Assembly (NCBI RefSeq): GCF_003143515.1
Contig: NZ_CP029343.1
Location: 5,022,001 to 5,086,000 of the forward strand
Origin: Massilia oculi
Lineage (GTDB): Bacteria; Pseudomonadota; Gammaproteobacteria; Burkholderiales; Burkholderiaceae_D
DNA: 64,000 nt
Direction: 5' to 3'
Shown: piece by piece, positions 34,855 to 43,344 of the stretch
Layout of the letters: the number at the start of each line of letters is the position of its first letter
How positions within the stretch are numbered: the first letter of the stretch is position 1
Notes under the pieces: generated by a model
What the model was told of the DNA's origin: nothing
The model's input: only the letters and a program-made list of their open reading frames with translations
The model's database searches: none
Made by a program: the position numbers and the translations under genes

Positions 34855-35113
34855 TTGGTGCGCTGGCCCTGCAGGTTCAATCCCCGTACCGTCCTCAACG
34901 GCATCGTGTCGCACCAAAACTCGCTGCCGACGCTGCTGGCCGCCGCCGGCCAGCCGCCCGTCAAGCTGCGCGCGCCCAAGCTGTTCAATCTGCGGCGCGA
35001 CCTCTTCGAGCGCGCCGACCAGCGTTCGAACACCTGTTGGGACTGGTACATCCAGTACGCCTACGCCATCTATGCGATGCAGGGGATGGTCGCGGATCAG
35101 ATCGAGGCTTTCG
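34855..35113 (+). pseudogene. Arylsulfatase remnant with internal deletion
   Basis: The plus frame reads RWPCRFNPRTVLNGIVSHQN, LPTLLAAAG, then directly PKLFNLRRDLFERADQRSNTCWDWY. These are two separate conserved blocks of arylsulfatases (the RWPG...G-x-V-x-(N/D)-x-(I/V)-x-x-x-D and F-N-L-R-x-D-P-F-E-R-A-D regions) that are normally separated by about 100 residues. The catalytic N-terminal half with the formylglycine Cys/Ser is missing. This is a decayed gene carrying both a large 5' and an internal deletion. Confidence 0.65.
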
Positions 35114-35116
35114 AGA

Positions 35117-35222
35117 AATTGTGGCAGCTGGTCGGCAATGGCACGCTGGCGGCAATGGTGATGGTGCTCATCGGCGCCCTGCTGGCCGGCCACGTGACCG
35201 GTCTGCGGTCCGATCCGCATGA
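35117..35222 (+). pseudogene. Possible bile acid:sodium symporter-like fragment
   Basis: Continuing in the same frame as the sulfatase remnant, VGNGTLAAMVMVLIGALLAGH, then DPHDRA resembles a loop and membrane helix of BASS-type transporters (x-G-N-G-T-L ... GHLLGGPDPxDR). Only about 33 residues match and the reading then breaks down. It is the weakest of the three fragments in this spot. Confidence 0.35.
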
Positions 35223-35343
35223 CAGGGCGCGCGAAGAACAGCATGTGCAAGGCGGCCGCGCGCAGGCACTGCGTGGCGCACGGTGATCCGGTCGGCGCGG
35301 CCTGCGCCCACGCACCGAATCGACCGGTGGCGGCAACCGCTTC

Positions 35344-36183
35344 TCAGTGAGCGAGCAAGAGCGGAATCTGCGCCTGGCTCAGCAACGCACGGGTCGTACC
35401 GCCCAGCACCCATTCACGGTAACGGCTGTGGCCATAGGCTCCGGCCACGATGAGTCCGGCGCCGCTCTGCCGGGCCAGCGTCAGCAGTGCCTGGGCTGGC
35501 GCCTGGGCGGTTCGCTGCACCACCACCTCGACCTCGACGCGGTGGCGCGCCAGATAGAGCGCCATGTCGGCGCCGGGCTCCTCGCCGTGCAAGCCCGATC
35601 GTTCGTCGGGATTGATCAGCGCCAGCGCGACGCGATCGGCGGTGGCGAGGAGGGGCAGGGCGGCGCTCAGGGCGTGCATTGCCTGGATGCTGCCATCCCA
35701 CCCCGCGACGATGGTGCTGGCGATCGGCGCCGAGCGGTATCCCGCCGGCACCACGAGAATGGGCCGGGGGCAGCGCACGACGAGCTGTTCCGGCAGGTGA
35801 CGGCGTCCCGGGAAAAGATTGGCGCTGGAAGGCGCGTCCTGGCTCAGCACGACCAGGTCCGCATAGCGCGCCTGCAGTTGCAGGCTGGCGTCGGGCAGGT
35901 CGTCCGCCAGCCGCGTTTCCACCGATCCGGCGCCCGCCCGCTGCGCCTGCAGGGCGAAGGCATCCAGCAGCCTGGCGCCGGCCGCGCGCAGCGCGTCGAA
36001 GTCGATCAGGGGATGAGGGGCGTTCATCGACCCTGCCGACAGGGACAGGTCGAGCCATGTGATGCCCGTCGATTGGCAGCCGACGAGATGCGAACCCTGC
36101 TTTTTGGCGACGATGGCGGCGGCGCGCACCCTGCTTTCCTGCGCAGGGCTGCCGTCGACGTGAACAAGAATGGTTTTATACAC
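35344..36183 (-). CDS. Universal stress protein, tandem UspA domains
   Basis: A 279-residue cytoplasmic protein with two UspA domains (about residues 1-146 and 155-279). The first starts MYKTILVHVDGSPAQ. The second ends with the ATP-binding motif G-x2-G-x9-G-(S/T) (GAYGHSRYREWVLGGTTRALL). The ATG at 36183 has a CAGGAG site. The same family occurs twice more at 55193 and 56046, and tandem-domain universal stress proteins often cluster with Hsp20 and envelope stress genes, as here. The expression signal is not visible. Confidence 0.93.
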   Translation of the reverse strand: MYKTILVHVDGSPAQESRVRAAAIVAKKQGSHLVGCQSTGITWLDLSLSAGSMNAPHPLIDFDALRAAGARLLDAFALQAQRAGAGSVETRLADDLPDASLQLQARYADLVVLSQDAPSSANLFPGRRHLPEQLVVRCPRPILVVPAGYRSAPIASTIVAGWDGSIQAMHALSAALPLLATADRVALALINPDERSGLHGEEPGADMALYLARHRVEVEVVVQRTAQAPAQALLTLARQSGAGLIVAGAYGHSRYREWVLGGTTRALLSQAQIPLLLAH

Positions 36184-36421
36184 GGTGCACTCCTGACCGG
36201 CGCCAGGGAACGGGGCCGCTTTGCCAGCATGCGCCGTGCATGACCGTGAACGCTTGCGCTGCCTCAGATCCGCCGACGGTGGCGCGCCGCCAGGGCGGGC
36301 CGTGCCGGCGCCACGGATGTCGGGTCGAGCGGGGGGCCGCGTCGGCGCGCGGATGTGCGATTAATCTGACCTTAATGTTCGGCGCATAAGTTGCAGCCTG
36401 GAACAACATCAGGAGAACCCC

Positions 36422-37054
36422 GTGCCGCTTACCCTGCCAACCCCGCCCTGCCGGCCAGGCCACGTGTCCGCCGCGGGCGACGATCGGGCCGACGGCCTGG
36501 ACGGCCTTGAACTGGTTCCGCCGGGACATCCCGCGCGGCCTGCGCTGGAAGCCTTTATCGGCGCGCAATTTGCCCGCACGTACGGGGCGCGGCTCGCGCA
36601 TTTCTGCCCCACGCTGGCGGGACACCGCGACGCCGACGGAACGTGGGTCGCGGCGCTGGGTTACACGCCGGCCGCGGATGCCGGCCTGTTCCTCGAGCAG
36701 TACCTCGATTTGCCGGTCGAGACCGCCATCGCCGGACACGTCGGCCATCCGGTCGCGCGCGGCGACGTGGTCGAGGTCGGCAATCTGGCCGCCATCGACG
36801 CCGGCGCGGGACGCAGGCTGATCGTGGCCATGACGCGCCACCTGCACCGCCAGGGCCTGGCCTGGGTCACCTTCACCGCCACCCGCGCGCTGCTCAATTC
36901 GTTCGCGCGGCTGCGGTTGACGCCGTCGGTGCTGGCCGAGGCCGATCCGGCGCGGCTGGCGGACGCCGGGCGCGGCTGGGGCACGTACTACGCCACCCAT
37001 CCGCAAGTCATGTTCGGCAATATCGGATTCGGCCATGACCATCTGGCGCGCTAA
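36422..37054 (+). CDS. Thermostable hemolysin family protein (T_hemolysin)
   Basis: A 210-residue protein with the family core VARGDVVEVGNLAA (residues 111-124), a following helix (RRLIVAMTRHLHRQGLAWVTFTAT) and an N-terminal half containing FIGAQFARTYGARLAHFCPTL. The family is named after a Vibrio thermostable hemolysin, but the fold looks like an acyl-CoA/ACP-dependent N-acyltransferase, with a V-E-(V)-G-N-L motif recalling the E-x-(S/G)-R/N strand of autoinducer synthases; that comparison is inference. The GTG at 36422 follows an AGGAG site. It is the first gene of a cluster with an AMP ligase, a diiron enzyme and an SDR, so an acyl-transfer role fits better than lysis. Confidence 0.85.
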   Translation: MPLTLPTPPCRPGHVSAAGDDRADGLDGLELVPPGHPARPALEAFIGAQFARTYGARLAHFCPTLAGHRDADGTWVAALGYTPAADAGLFLEQYLDLPVETAIAGHVGHPVARGDVVEVGNLAAIDAGAGRRLIVAMTRHLHRQGLAWVTFTATRALLNSFARLRLTPSVLAEADPARLADAGRGWGTYYATHPQVMFGNIGFGHDHLAR

Positions 37055-38485
37055 CCAGTCCCGCGCCGGCGCCGTGCTGGCGGGGGCCGATTTCTCCTGG
37101 AGCGGCGACATGCTCGACGACCGCGTGAACACGCTCGCGCGGCTCCTGCGCGCCACCTGCCGCCCGGGGCGGCGCTGGCGATTCTGGCCGACAACGGGCC
37201 GGACTGGATCGCGGTCGACCTTGCCGTGCACGAGGCCGGCATGACGCTGGTGCCGCTGCCGGGCTTCTTCACGCCCGAACAATGGCGCCACGCGCTGGCG
37301 GCGGGGGCGGTGGAAGGCATGTTCTGCGCCGACCCGCGCCATGCGGCGCTGCTGGGCTTCGGCGAGCGCGCCGGCGCGACGGGAGCGCTGGCGCTGCACC
37401 TCGGCCCGCGGCCGGCGCCCACCGTGCCTCCCGGCGTGCAGAAGGTCACCTTCACCTCCGGCACCACGGCCCAGCCGAAAGGGGTGTGCCTCGGATCGGC
37501 GCAGCAATGGGAACTGGCGCGCGTGCTGGCCGGCGAACTGGCCGCGCTGGACATCCGCCGCCACCTCAACCTGCTGCCGCTGGCGGTATTGCTGGAAAAC
37601 ATCGCCGGCGCCTACACCGCCTTGCTGTCGGGCGCGGCGACCATCTGCCTGCCGCTGGCCCAGACCGGCCTGCGCGGTGCGGCCTCGTTCGACCCGGTGC
37701 TGTGCCTGGACACGATCGCGCGCACGCGCGCCGAAAGCGTGATCCTGCTGCCGCAGATGCTGCAGGCGCTGGTCGCGGCGGCGCGCGCGGGCGACAGCCG
37801 CCTGCACACGCTGAAGTTCATCGCGGTCGGCGGCGCCAGGACGCCGCCGGCCCTGATCGAGGCGGCGCATGCCAAAGGCTTTCCTGTGTACGAGGGCTAT
37901 GGCCTCTCGGAGTGCGGTTCGGTCGTCTCGCTGAACCTGCCCGGGCAGGCGCGCCACGGCAGCGCCGGGCGCCCGCTGCCGAACCGGCAGGTGCGCATCG
38001 CCGCGGACGGCGAGATCGAGGTGGGCGGCGGCGCGATGGCCGGCTACCTCGGCGGGCCGGCCCCGGCGCCGGATGCCTGGATCGGCACGGGCGACCTGGG
38101 CCGTCTCGACGCCGACGGCTATCTCCATGTCGACGGCCGCAAGAGCAATGTGCTGGTGACCGCGTATGGCCGCAACGTCTCGCCCGAGTGGCCCGAGACG
38201 CTGTTGCTCGGCACCGGCGTGGCGGCCCAGGCGCTGGTCGTGGGCGAGGCGCGTCCCTTCCTGGCGGCGGCCATCGTGCCGGCCCATCCCGACCTGCCCG
38301 ACGCCGCGATCGCGGCCGCCGTGGCCGGCGTCAACCGCGCATTGCCGGATTACGCGCGCATCGGCGCCTGGTTCCGCAGCGCGCCGTTCGGCGAGGCCGA
38401 CGGCACCGCCACCGCCAACGGGCGCCTGCGCCGCGCCGCCGCGCGCGCGCGCTGCGCCCCCGAGATCGACCGACTGTATCTTTGA
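37035..38485 (+). pseudogene. AMP-binding acyl-CoA/acyl-ACP ligase, apparent one-base frameshift
   Basis: The protein is split between two frames. MTIWRANQSRAGAVL...LARLLRA reads from 37035 to about 37152. The rest, beginning LPPGAALAILADNGPDW and continuing to 38485, is in another frame. Adding one C at the CC of 37153-37154 restores LLRAHLPPGAALAIL, so a single-base loss explains the break. The ligase part carries the P-loop TFTSGTTAQPKGV, YEGYGLSECG, GTGDLG and the A10-type Lys replaced region GTATANGRLRR, so the C-terminal catalytic Lys may be absent. It probably activates a fatty acid. The start overlaps the upstream gene by 20 bases. Confidence 0.87.
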
Positions 38486-38499
38486 TGAAGGAGCAACCC

Positions 38500-39171
38500 A
38501 TGCAGTTCTATGACATCCTGTGCCAGCGCACCGGCCCCGACCGCCAGCGATTGTTCGATGTTCCGGTCATCGGCGACGCGCTGCGTGGAGACATCGACCG
38601 CGGCCAGTACGTGGCCTTCCTGACCCAGGCCTATCACCACGTCAAGCACACGGCGCCCCTGATGATGGCCTGCGGCAGCCGCCTCGGCGACGAATACGGC
38701 TGGCTGCGCCGCGCCGTGGCCGACTACATCGAGGAAGAGATCGGGCACGAGGAATGGATCCTGTCCGACATCGCGGCCTGCGGCGCCGATCCCGACGGCG
38801 CGCGCCGTTCGCGTCCGCATCCTGCCACCGAGGTGATGGTGGCCTACGCCTATCACCAGATCGACCGCGGCAACCCGGTCGGCTTCTTCGGCATGGTCCA
38901 CGTCCTGGAGGGCACCAGCACCGCGCTGGCGACCCAGGCCGCCGGGACGATCCGCCAGGCGCTGGGACTGCCGCAGGACGCGTTCAGCTACCTCACCTCG
39001 CACGGCAGCCTCGACCTGGAACACGTCGCCTTCTTCGAAGGCCTGGTGAACCGCCTCGAGCGCGAGGCCGACCGCGAGGCGGTGGTCGATTGTGCGCGCA
39101 TGATGTACCGCCTGTACGGCGACATCTTCCGCGGCCTGCCCCGGCGCGCCGATGCGCTGGCGGGGGCCTGA
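38500..39171 (+). CDS. Heme-oxygenase-like diiron enzyme (iron-containing redox enzyme family)
   Basis: A 223-residue all-helical protein of the TenA/heme-oxygenase-like family, the same group as the non-heme diiron oxygenases (UndA-, SznF- and BesC-like). Candidate metal ligands are in place: Glu80 and His83 (EEEIGHEEW), Glu137 (VHVLEGTS), and His168, Asp172, His175 (SHGSLDLEHVAFFE). I chose the ATG at 38500 because it follows an AAGGAG site, while an upstream ATG at 38485 lacks one. Characterised relatives cut or oxidise fatty acids or amino-acid side chains with O2. In this operon with an acyl ligase and an SDR, a fatty-acyl substrate is likely. The exact reaction is unknown. Confidence 0.85.
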   Translation: MQFYDILCQRTGPDRQRLFDVPVIGDALRGDIDRGQYVAFLTQAYHHVKHTAPLMMACGSRLGDEYGWLRRAVADYIEEEIGHEEWILSDIAACGADPDGARRSRPHPATEVMVAYAYHQIDRGNPVGFFGMVHVLEGTSTALATQAAGTIRQALGLPQDAFSYLTSHGSLDLEHVAFFEGLVNRLEREADREAVVDCARMMYRLYGDIFRGLPRRADALAGA

Positions 39172-39172
39172 G

Positions 39173-39991
39173 ATGGGCGGCCACATGTGGCGCCTGGTCC
39201 TCACCGGCGCGTCGGGCGGCATCGGCCAGGCCCTGGCCGAGGCGCTGGCGCCGCGCTGCGCCGCGCTGATGCTGGTCGGGCGCGACGGCCCCGCGCTGGA
39301 AGCGCTGCGCGCGCGGCTGGGCCCCGACAAGGTCCGCGTCGTCCAGGGCGACCTGACGCAGGACGCGACGCTGGCCGCGGTGGAGGCCGCAGCCAGGGCG
39401 ATGGGCGGCGCCGACCTCCTGATCAACAACGCGGGCGTCAACGCCTTCCACGATTTCACGACCCAGGAGCCGGCGGCGCTGCGCGCGCTGCTGGACGTGA
39501 ACCTGCTGGCGCCGATGCTGCTGACCCAGCGCCTGTTGCCGCAACTGCGCCAGGCGGGGCGCGCCCAGGTGATCAATGTCGGTTCGCTGTTCGGCTACCT
39601 GGGCTATCCGGGATTCGCGGGCTATTGCGCCAGCAAGGCCGGCCTGCGCGGCTTCACCCAGGCGCTGCGGCGCGAGCTGGCCGACACCGGCATCGCGGCG
39701 CGCCATTTCATCCCGCGCGCGACCCGCACGCCGATCAACGCGGGCGCGGTCGATGCGCTCAACGCCGAAATGGGCGTGGCGGTGGACCAGCCGGGCGACG
39801 TGGCGCGCCAGCTACTCGATTTCCTGGACGGGACTGCCTGGGAACGCAAGGCGGGGTTGAGGGAGGCGCTGCTGGTGCTGGTCAACCAGCTGCTGCCGTC
39901 CTTGCCGGACCGCGCGATCCGCGGACAGCTCGCCATCATCCAACGACACATGCCGGGCCAGTCCTGGCGCAACAAGAGGAGTGCATCATGA
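39173..39991 (+). CDS. Short-chain dehydrogenase/reductase
   Basis: A 272-residue classical SDR. The cofactor loop TGASGGIG is at residues 11-18, NNAG near 85-88, and the catalytic Ser138, Tyr151 and Lys155 in YCASK are all present. The basic residue after the second strand (GRDG) suggests NADP(H) preference. The C-terminal 60 residues (after RATRTPINAG) are helical and longer than usual, perhaps for membrane or acyl-chain contact. The ATG at 39173 is two bases after the diiron-enzyme stop, and its own stop overlaps the TPR gene (ATGA), so these genes are translated together. Confidence 0.93.
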   Translation: MGGHMWRLVLTGASGGIGQALAEALAPRCAALMLVGRDGPALEALRARLGPDKVRVVQGDLTQDATLAAVEAAARAMGGADLLINNAGVNAFHDFTTQEPAALRALLDVNLLAPMLLTQRLLPQLRQAGRAQVINVGSLFGYLGYPGFAGYCASKAGLRGFTQALRRELADTGIAARHFIPRATRTPINAGAVDALNAEMGVAVDQPGDVARQLLDFLDGTAWERKAGLREALLVLVNQLLPSLPDRAIRGQLAIIQRHMPGQSWRNKRSAS

Positions 39992-40647
39992 ATACCAGCA
40001 GGTTCTTTTTCGTCGCCATCGGCGTGTGGATGGCCTTGTCGGGGCTTGCCCTGACCGCGCTGGCCGCTCCGGCCGACGATGCGATCGGTGCGCTGCAGCA
40101 GCGCTGGGAGCAGATAAAATACCGCAGCGCCGCTGGCGAGCAGGAGCGTGGTTTCGCCGCCCTGACGGCCGAGGCCGACGCGGCGCTGGCGCGCCACCCC
40201 GACAGCGCGCCGCTGCTGATCTGGCACGGGATCATCGTGGCCAGCCACGCAGGCGCCAAGGGCGGCCTCGGCGCGCTCGGCCTGGCGAAAGACGCCCGCA
40301 AGGACTTCGAGGCCGCGCTCAAGCGCGATCCGCAAGCCCTGGCCGGATCCGCCTACACCAGCCTCGGCAGCCTGTATTATCAGGTGCCGGGCTGGCCGAT
40401 CGGCTTCGGCGACGACCGCAAGGCGCAGGACCTGCTGAAGCAGGGGCTGGCGCTCAATCCCGACGGGATCGACGCCAACTACTTCTACGGCGACTACCTG
40501 TACCGCAAGGGCGACCTGGACGGCGCCGAGCGTTACCTGCGCAAGGCGTTGCAGGCGGCGCCCCGTCCCGGGCGCAAGCTGGCCGACGAGGGCCGCAGGA
40601 GCGAGGCCGAAACGCTGCTGGCGCAGGTCGCGGCCAAGCGCAAGTAA
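39988..40647 (+). CDS. Secreted TPR-repeat protein
   Basis: A 219-residue protein with a signal peptide (about residues 1-26, ending LAAPA) and two or three tetratricopeptide-like helix pairs (GLGALGLAKDARKDFEAALKRDP; LLKQGLALNPDGIDANYFYGDYLYRKGDLDGAERYLRKALQAAP). It is probably periplasmic. The ATG overlaps the SDR stop and has an AGAGGAG site. In a biosynthetic operon it could serve as a scaffold or export helper, but this is a guess from position. Confidence 0.87.
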   Translation: MNTSRFFFVAIGVWMALSGLALTALAAPADDAIGALQQRWEQIKYRSAAGEQERGFAALTAEADAALARHPDSAPLLIWHGIIVASHAGAKGGLGALGLAKDARKDFEAALKRDPQALAGSAYTSLGSLYYQVPGWPIGFGDDRKAQDLLKQGLALNPDGIDANYFYGDYLYRKGDLDGAERYLRKALQAAPRPGRKLADEGRRSEAETLLAQVAAKRK

Positions 40648-40672
40648 CGGTGCATAGCCGGGAAGGGACGGG

Positions 40673-41338
40673 ATGAGGATATTGCTGGTGGAGGACGATG
40701 CGTCGCTGGCCTCGGGCCTGCGGCTGGCGCTCGAGCGCGCCGGCTACGCGCTCGAGCATGTGGGGGATGGCGTGGCGGCGGTGGCGGCGCTGGCGCACAA
40801 CGGCTTCGATCTGGCCATCCTGGACCTGGGCCTGCCGCGCCTGGACGGCGTCGCGGTGCTGGAGCGGGTGCGGCGCGGCGGCAACGCGCTGCCGGTGCTG
40901 GTGCTGTCGGCGCGCGACGCCGTGCGCGACCGCATCGCGGCGCTCGACCTGGGCGCCGACGACTACCTGACCAAGCCGTTCGACGTCGACGAGCTGCTGG
41001 CCAGGGTCAGGGTGCTGGAACGCCGGCGCGCCGGCCTGCCGGTCAACCAGCTGCGCTTCGGCGACCTCGAGCTCGACCTGGCCGCGATGTCGGTCAGCTG
41101 GAAGAACGCGCGCATCGAGCTGCAGCACCGCGAATTCATGCTGCTCAAGCGCCTGGTGGAACAGCCGAACAAGGTCTTCAGCCGCGCCGAGCTCGAGGAA
41201 TCGCTGTATGGGTGGGGAGAGGGCGTGGCCAGCAATGCGATCGACGTCTATGTGCACCACGTGCGCCGCAAGACCGATCCAGACCTGATCAAGACCGTGC
41301 GCGGCCTCGGCTACCGGATCGGGCAGCCCGCCGCATGA
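40673..41338 (+). CDS. OmpR-family response regulator (QseB/PmrA-like)
   Basis: A 221-residue response regulator. The receiver domain has acidic residues EDD at 7-9, phospho-acceptor Asp51 (DLAILDLGLP) and Lys in DYLTKPFD. The winged-helix DNA-binding domain begins near residue 125 and ends with DVYVHHVRRKTDPDLIKTVRGLGYRI. The stop overlaps the histidine kinase start (ATGA). The pair follows the TPR gene by 25 bases, so it probably regulates the cluster upstream. The closest named type is QseB/TctD-like; the symbol cannot be fixed. Confidence 0.93.
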   Translation: MRILLVEDDASLASGLRLALERAGYALEHVGDGVAAVAALAHNGFDLAILDLGLPRLDGVAVLERVRRGGNALPVLVLSARDAVRDRIAALDLGADDYLTKPFDVDELLARVRVLERRRAGLPVNQLRFGDLELDLAAMSVSWKNARIELQHREFMLLKRLVEQPNKVFSRAELEESLYGWGEGVASNAIDVYVHHVRRKTDPDLIKTVRGLGYRIGQPAA

Positions 41339-42726
41339 GGGCCCGCCGCTATTCCATCCGCAGGCGCCTGATCCGGCGCACGATGGTCTGCATGCTGCTG
41401 ATTCTTGGCGGCATCTCGCTGGTCGCGCACCTGTTCGCGGGGCACGAATCCGAAGAATTCTTCAGCGCGCGCCTGGCCAGTTCGGCGCGCGTGCTCGAGA
41501 GTCTCGTCGCGCACCAGCTCGACACCGCGACCATCGCCGCGCCGATCGAGATTCCGATCCCCGGCCAGGTCGGCCATCACGGCGGAGCGAGCGCCTACGG
41601 CCATCCTTACGAACACAAGATCGCGTTCCAGGTCTGGAGCGCCGAAGGCCGGCTGCTGGCCCGTTCGGCATCGGCGCCGGTGACGCCGTTCGCGCCCCTG
41701 GCGGCCGGCTTCAGCAGCAAGCGGGTGGACGGCGACCTGTGGCAGGCCTTCGCGCTGCGCTCGGGCGGCGTCTGGGTCCTGGTCGCCGAAAAGGACGAGG
41801 TGCGCGAAGAGATGGTCGAACAGCTGGCCGCCTCGGTGCTGGGGCCGGTGGTGGTCGGCGGCCTCCTGCTGGCGCTGGTGGTCAACCTGGTGCTGTCGGC
41901 CAACCTGGCGCCGCTGCGCGGCCTGGCCGATGCGATCGCACGGCGCGAGCCGGAGTCGCTGGCCCCGGTCGAGTTGTCCGACCTGCCCGAGGAGCTGGCG
42001 CCGGTGGTCGACGAACTCAACAGCCTGCTGGCGCGCGTACGCGCCGCCTTCGAGCGCGAGCAGCAGTTCATCGACGCCGCCGCGCATGAGATTCGCACCC
42101 CGATCGCCGCCGTGCAATTGCATGTGCAAAACGCCCTGCGCGCGGCCGACGCCGCCGAACGCGACGGGTCGCTGGACGAGGCGGTGCGTGCGCTGCGGCG
42201 CACCACCCAGCTGGCCGAGCAGCTGCTGACGTTCAGCCGCCTGGCCTCCGGCACCGACCTGGCGCTGCGGCGCCGGGTGTCGCTGGCGGAGGTCTGCCGC
42301 GAGGTGATCGCCCTGGAGGAGCCGCTGCTCGACCGCCGGGGCCAGTCGCTCGGGCTCGACGCCCCCTGCGACTGCGCGGTCGCCGGGGATCCGTATCGCC
42401 TGCAGCAACTGCTGCGCAATCTGATCGACAACGCCTCGCAGCACGGAATGGCGCAGGGCGACGTCGACGTGTCCATCGCCTGCGGCGACGGGGTGGCGCT
42501 GCTGCGGGTGGCGAACGACGGCGCGCCGGTGCCCGATCATGAATGCGAGAACGTGTTCCGGCCCTATTACCGGCTGAGGCCGGGCGGCGGGCAGGGGGCG
42601 GGGCTCGGGCTGAGCATCGTCAGGGAAATCGCCGGCCAGCATGGGGCCACGGTCGCGCTCGCGCGCAAAGCGGATGGACAAGGCTGCGTGGTCACCGTGG
42701 CGTTTCCGGCATGGGTAGCGGAGTGA
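41335..42726 (+). CDS. Sensor histidine kinase (QseC-like)
   Basis: A 463-residue membrane kinase. There are two membrane segments (about residues 17-37 and 167-189) around a periplasmic sensor of about 130 residues, then a HAMP-like stretch, the HisKA domain with His251 (FIDAAAHEIRTPIAAV), and HATPase_c with N-box LRNLIDNASQHG and G2 box GQGAGLGLSIVREI. The periplasmic part contains HHGG and a following HPYEH stretch that might bind a metal; this is speculative. Its start overlaps the response regulator stop. Confidence 0.92.
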   Translation: MRARRYSIRRRLIRRTMVCMLLILGGISLVAHLFAGHESEEFFSARLASSARVLESLVAHQLDTATIAAPIEIPIPGQVGHHGGASAYGHPYEHKIAFQVWSAEGRLLARSASAPVTPFAPLAAGFSSKRVDGDLWQAFALRSGGVWVLVAEKDEVREEMVEQLAASVLGPVVVGGLLLALVVNLVLSANLAPLRGLADAIARREPESLAPVELSDLPEELAPVVDELNSLLARVRAAFEREQQFIDAAAHEIRTPIAAVQLHVQNALRAADAAERDGSLDEAVRALRRTTQLAEQLLTFSRLASGTDLALRRRVSLAEVCREVIALEEPLLDRRGQSLGLDAPCDCAVAGDPYRLQQLLRNLIDNASQHGMAQGDVDVSIACGDGVALLRVANDGAPVPDHECENVFRPYYRLRPGGGQGAGLGLSIVREIAGQHGATVALARKADGQGCVVTVAFPAWVAE

Positions 42727-42861
42727 TCCCGGGATGCAAGTCTGCTCACGGTGTTGGTCACTGATCCAGATCAAGGGAATATGGATTTCTTCGGCAAGTG
42801 GCGCCTGCGGCGCGTCTAAGTAATTTCACTTCATCTCCTGTTTCACCGAAGGGAGTTCATC

Positions 42862-43200
42862 ATGGAAACGATTTCCATCGAGCTGACGCTCGTCAGCGCC
42901 TGCTTCGTCGGCGAGTGTGCCTATAACGCGCATGGCGGTTGCCACGCGCGGGCGATCACGATCGGGAACGGGGTGCATCCGGGATGCGACACCTGCCTGA
43001 CCGCGACGCCGCATGCCAGGTCCACGGAGCGCCGTGCCGGCGTGGGCGCCTGCAAGATGTCGGCTTGCTGGCATAACGACGACTACGAGTGTACGGCCGA
43101 AAAGATCGCGGTCGGCCACGGCGCCGAAGGAGCCTGCTGCCTGACGTTCCAGCAGCGCGCGCTTCCCGCGGCGCCGGCGCGCGACCGTCCGCATACCTGA
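42862..43200 (+). CDS. DUF1540 domain protein, Cys-rich
   Basis: A 112-residue cytoplasmic protein with eight or so cysteines in two groups (SACFVGECAYNAHGGCHARAITIG, HPGCDTCLTA; then CKMSACWHNDDYECTAEKI, CC). The first group matches the DUF1540 pattern C-x3-x-C-x-Y-N-x-x-x-G-C-x-A-x-x-I. Such proteins often bind zinc or another metal. A GAAGGGAG ribosome site precedes the ATG. It lies between the two-component system and the envelope genes, on its own. Function is unknown. Confidence 0.82.
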   Translation: METISIELTLVSACFVGECAYNAHGGCHARAITIGNGVHPGCDTCLTATPHARSTERRAGVGACKMSACWHNDDYECTAEKIAVGHGAEGACCLTFQQRALPAAPARDRPHT

Positions 43201-43344
43201 AGCCGCCGGGAGGGCGCCCTCGCGGGCTGCCCCAGGGCGGGCAGGATGCGGTCGCCGACGTCCTGGGCCGCCTGCGCATCCGGATCGGCCTGCGTTCGTG
43301 GGCCCGTGGGCAGACCACAGCGTGGCGGGTGGAGCGGCGCTGAT

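Noticed and set aside
35117..35286. A complete membrane transporter gene
   Set aside because: Only one helix-sized match is present and the frame degrades at once. It is kept only as a weak fragment.
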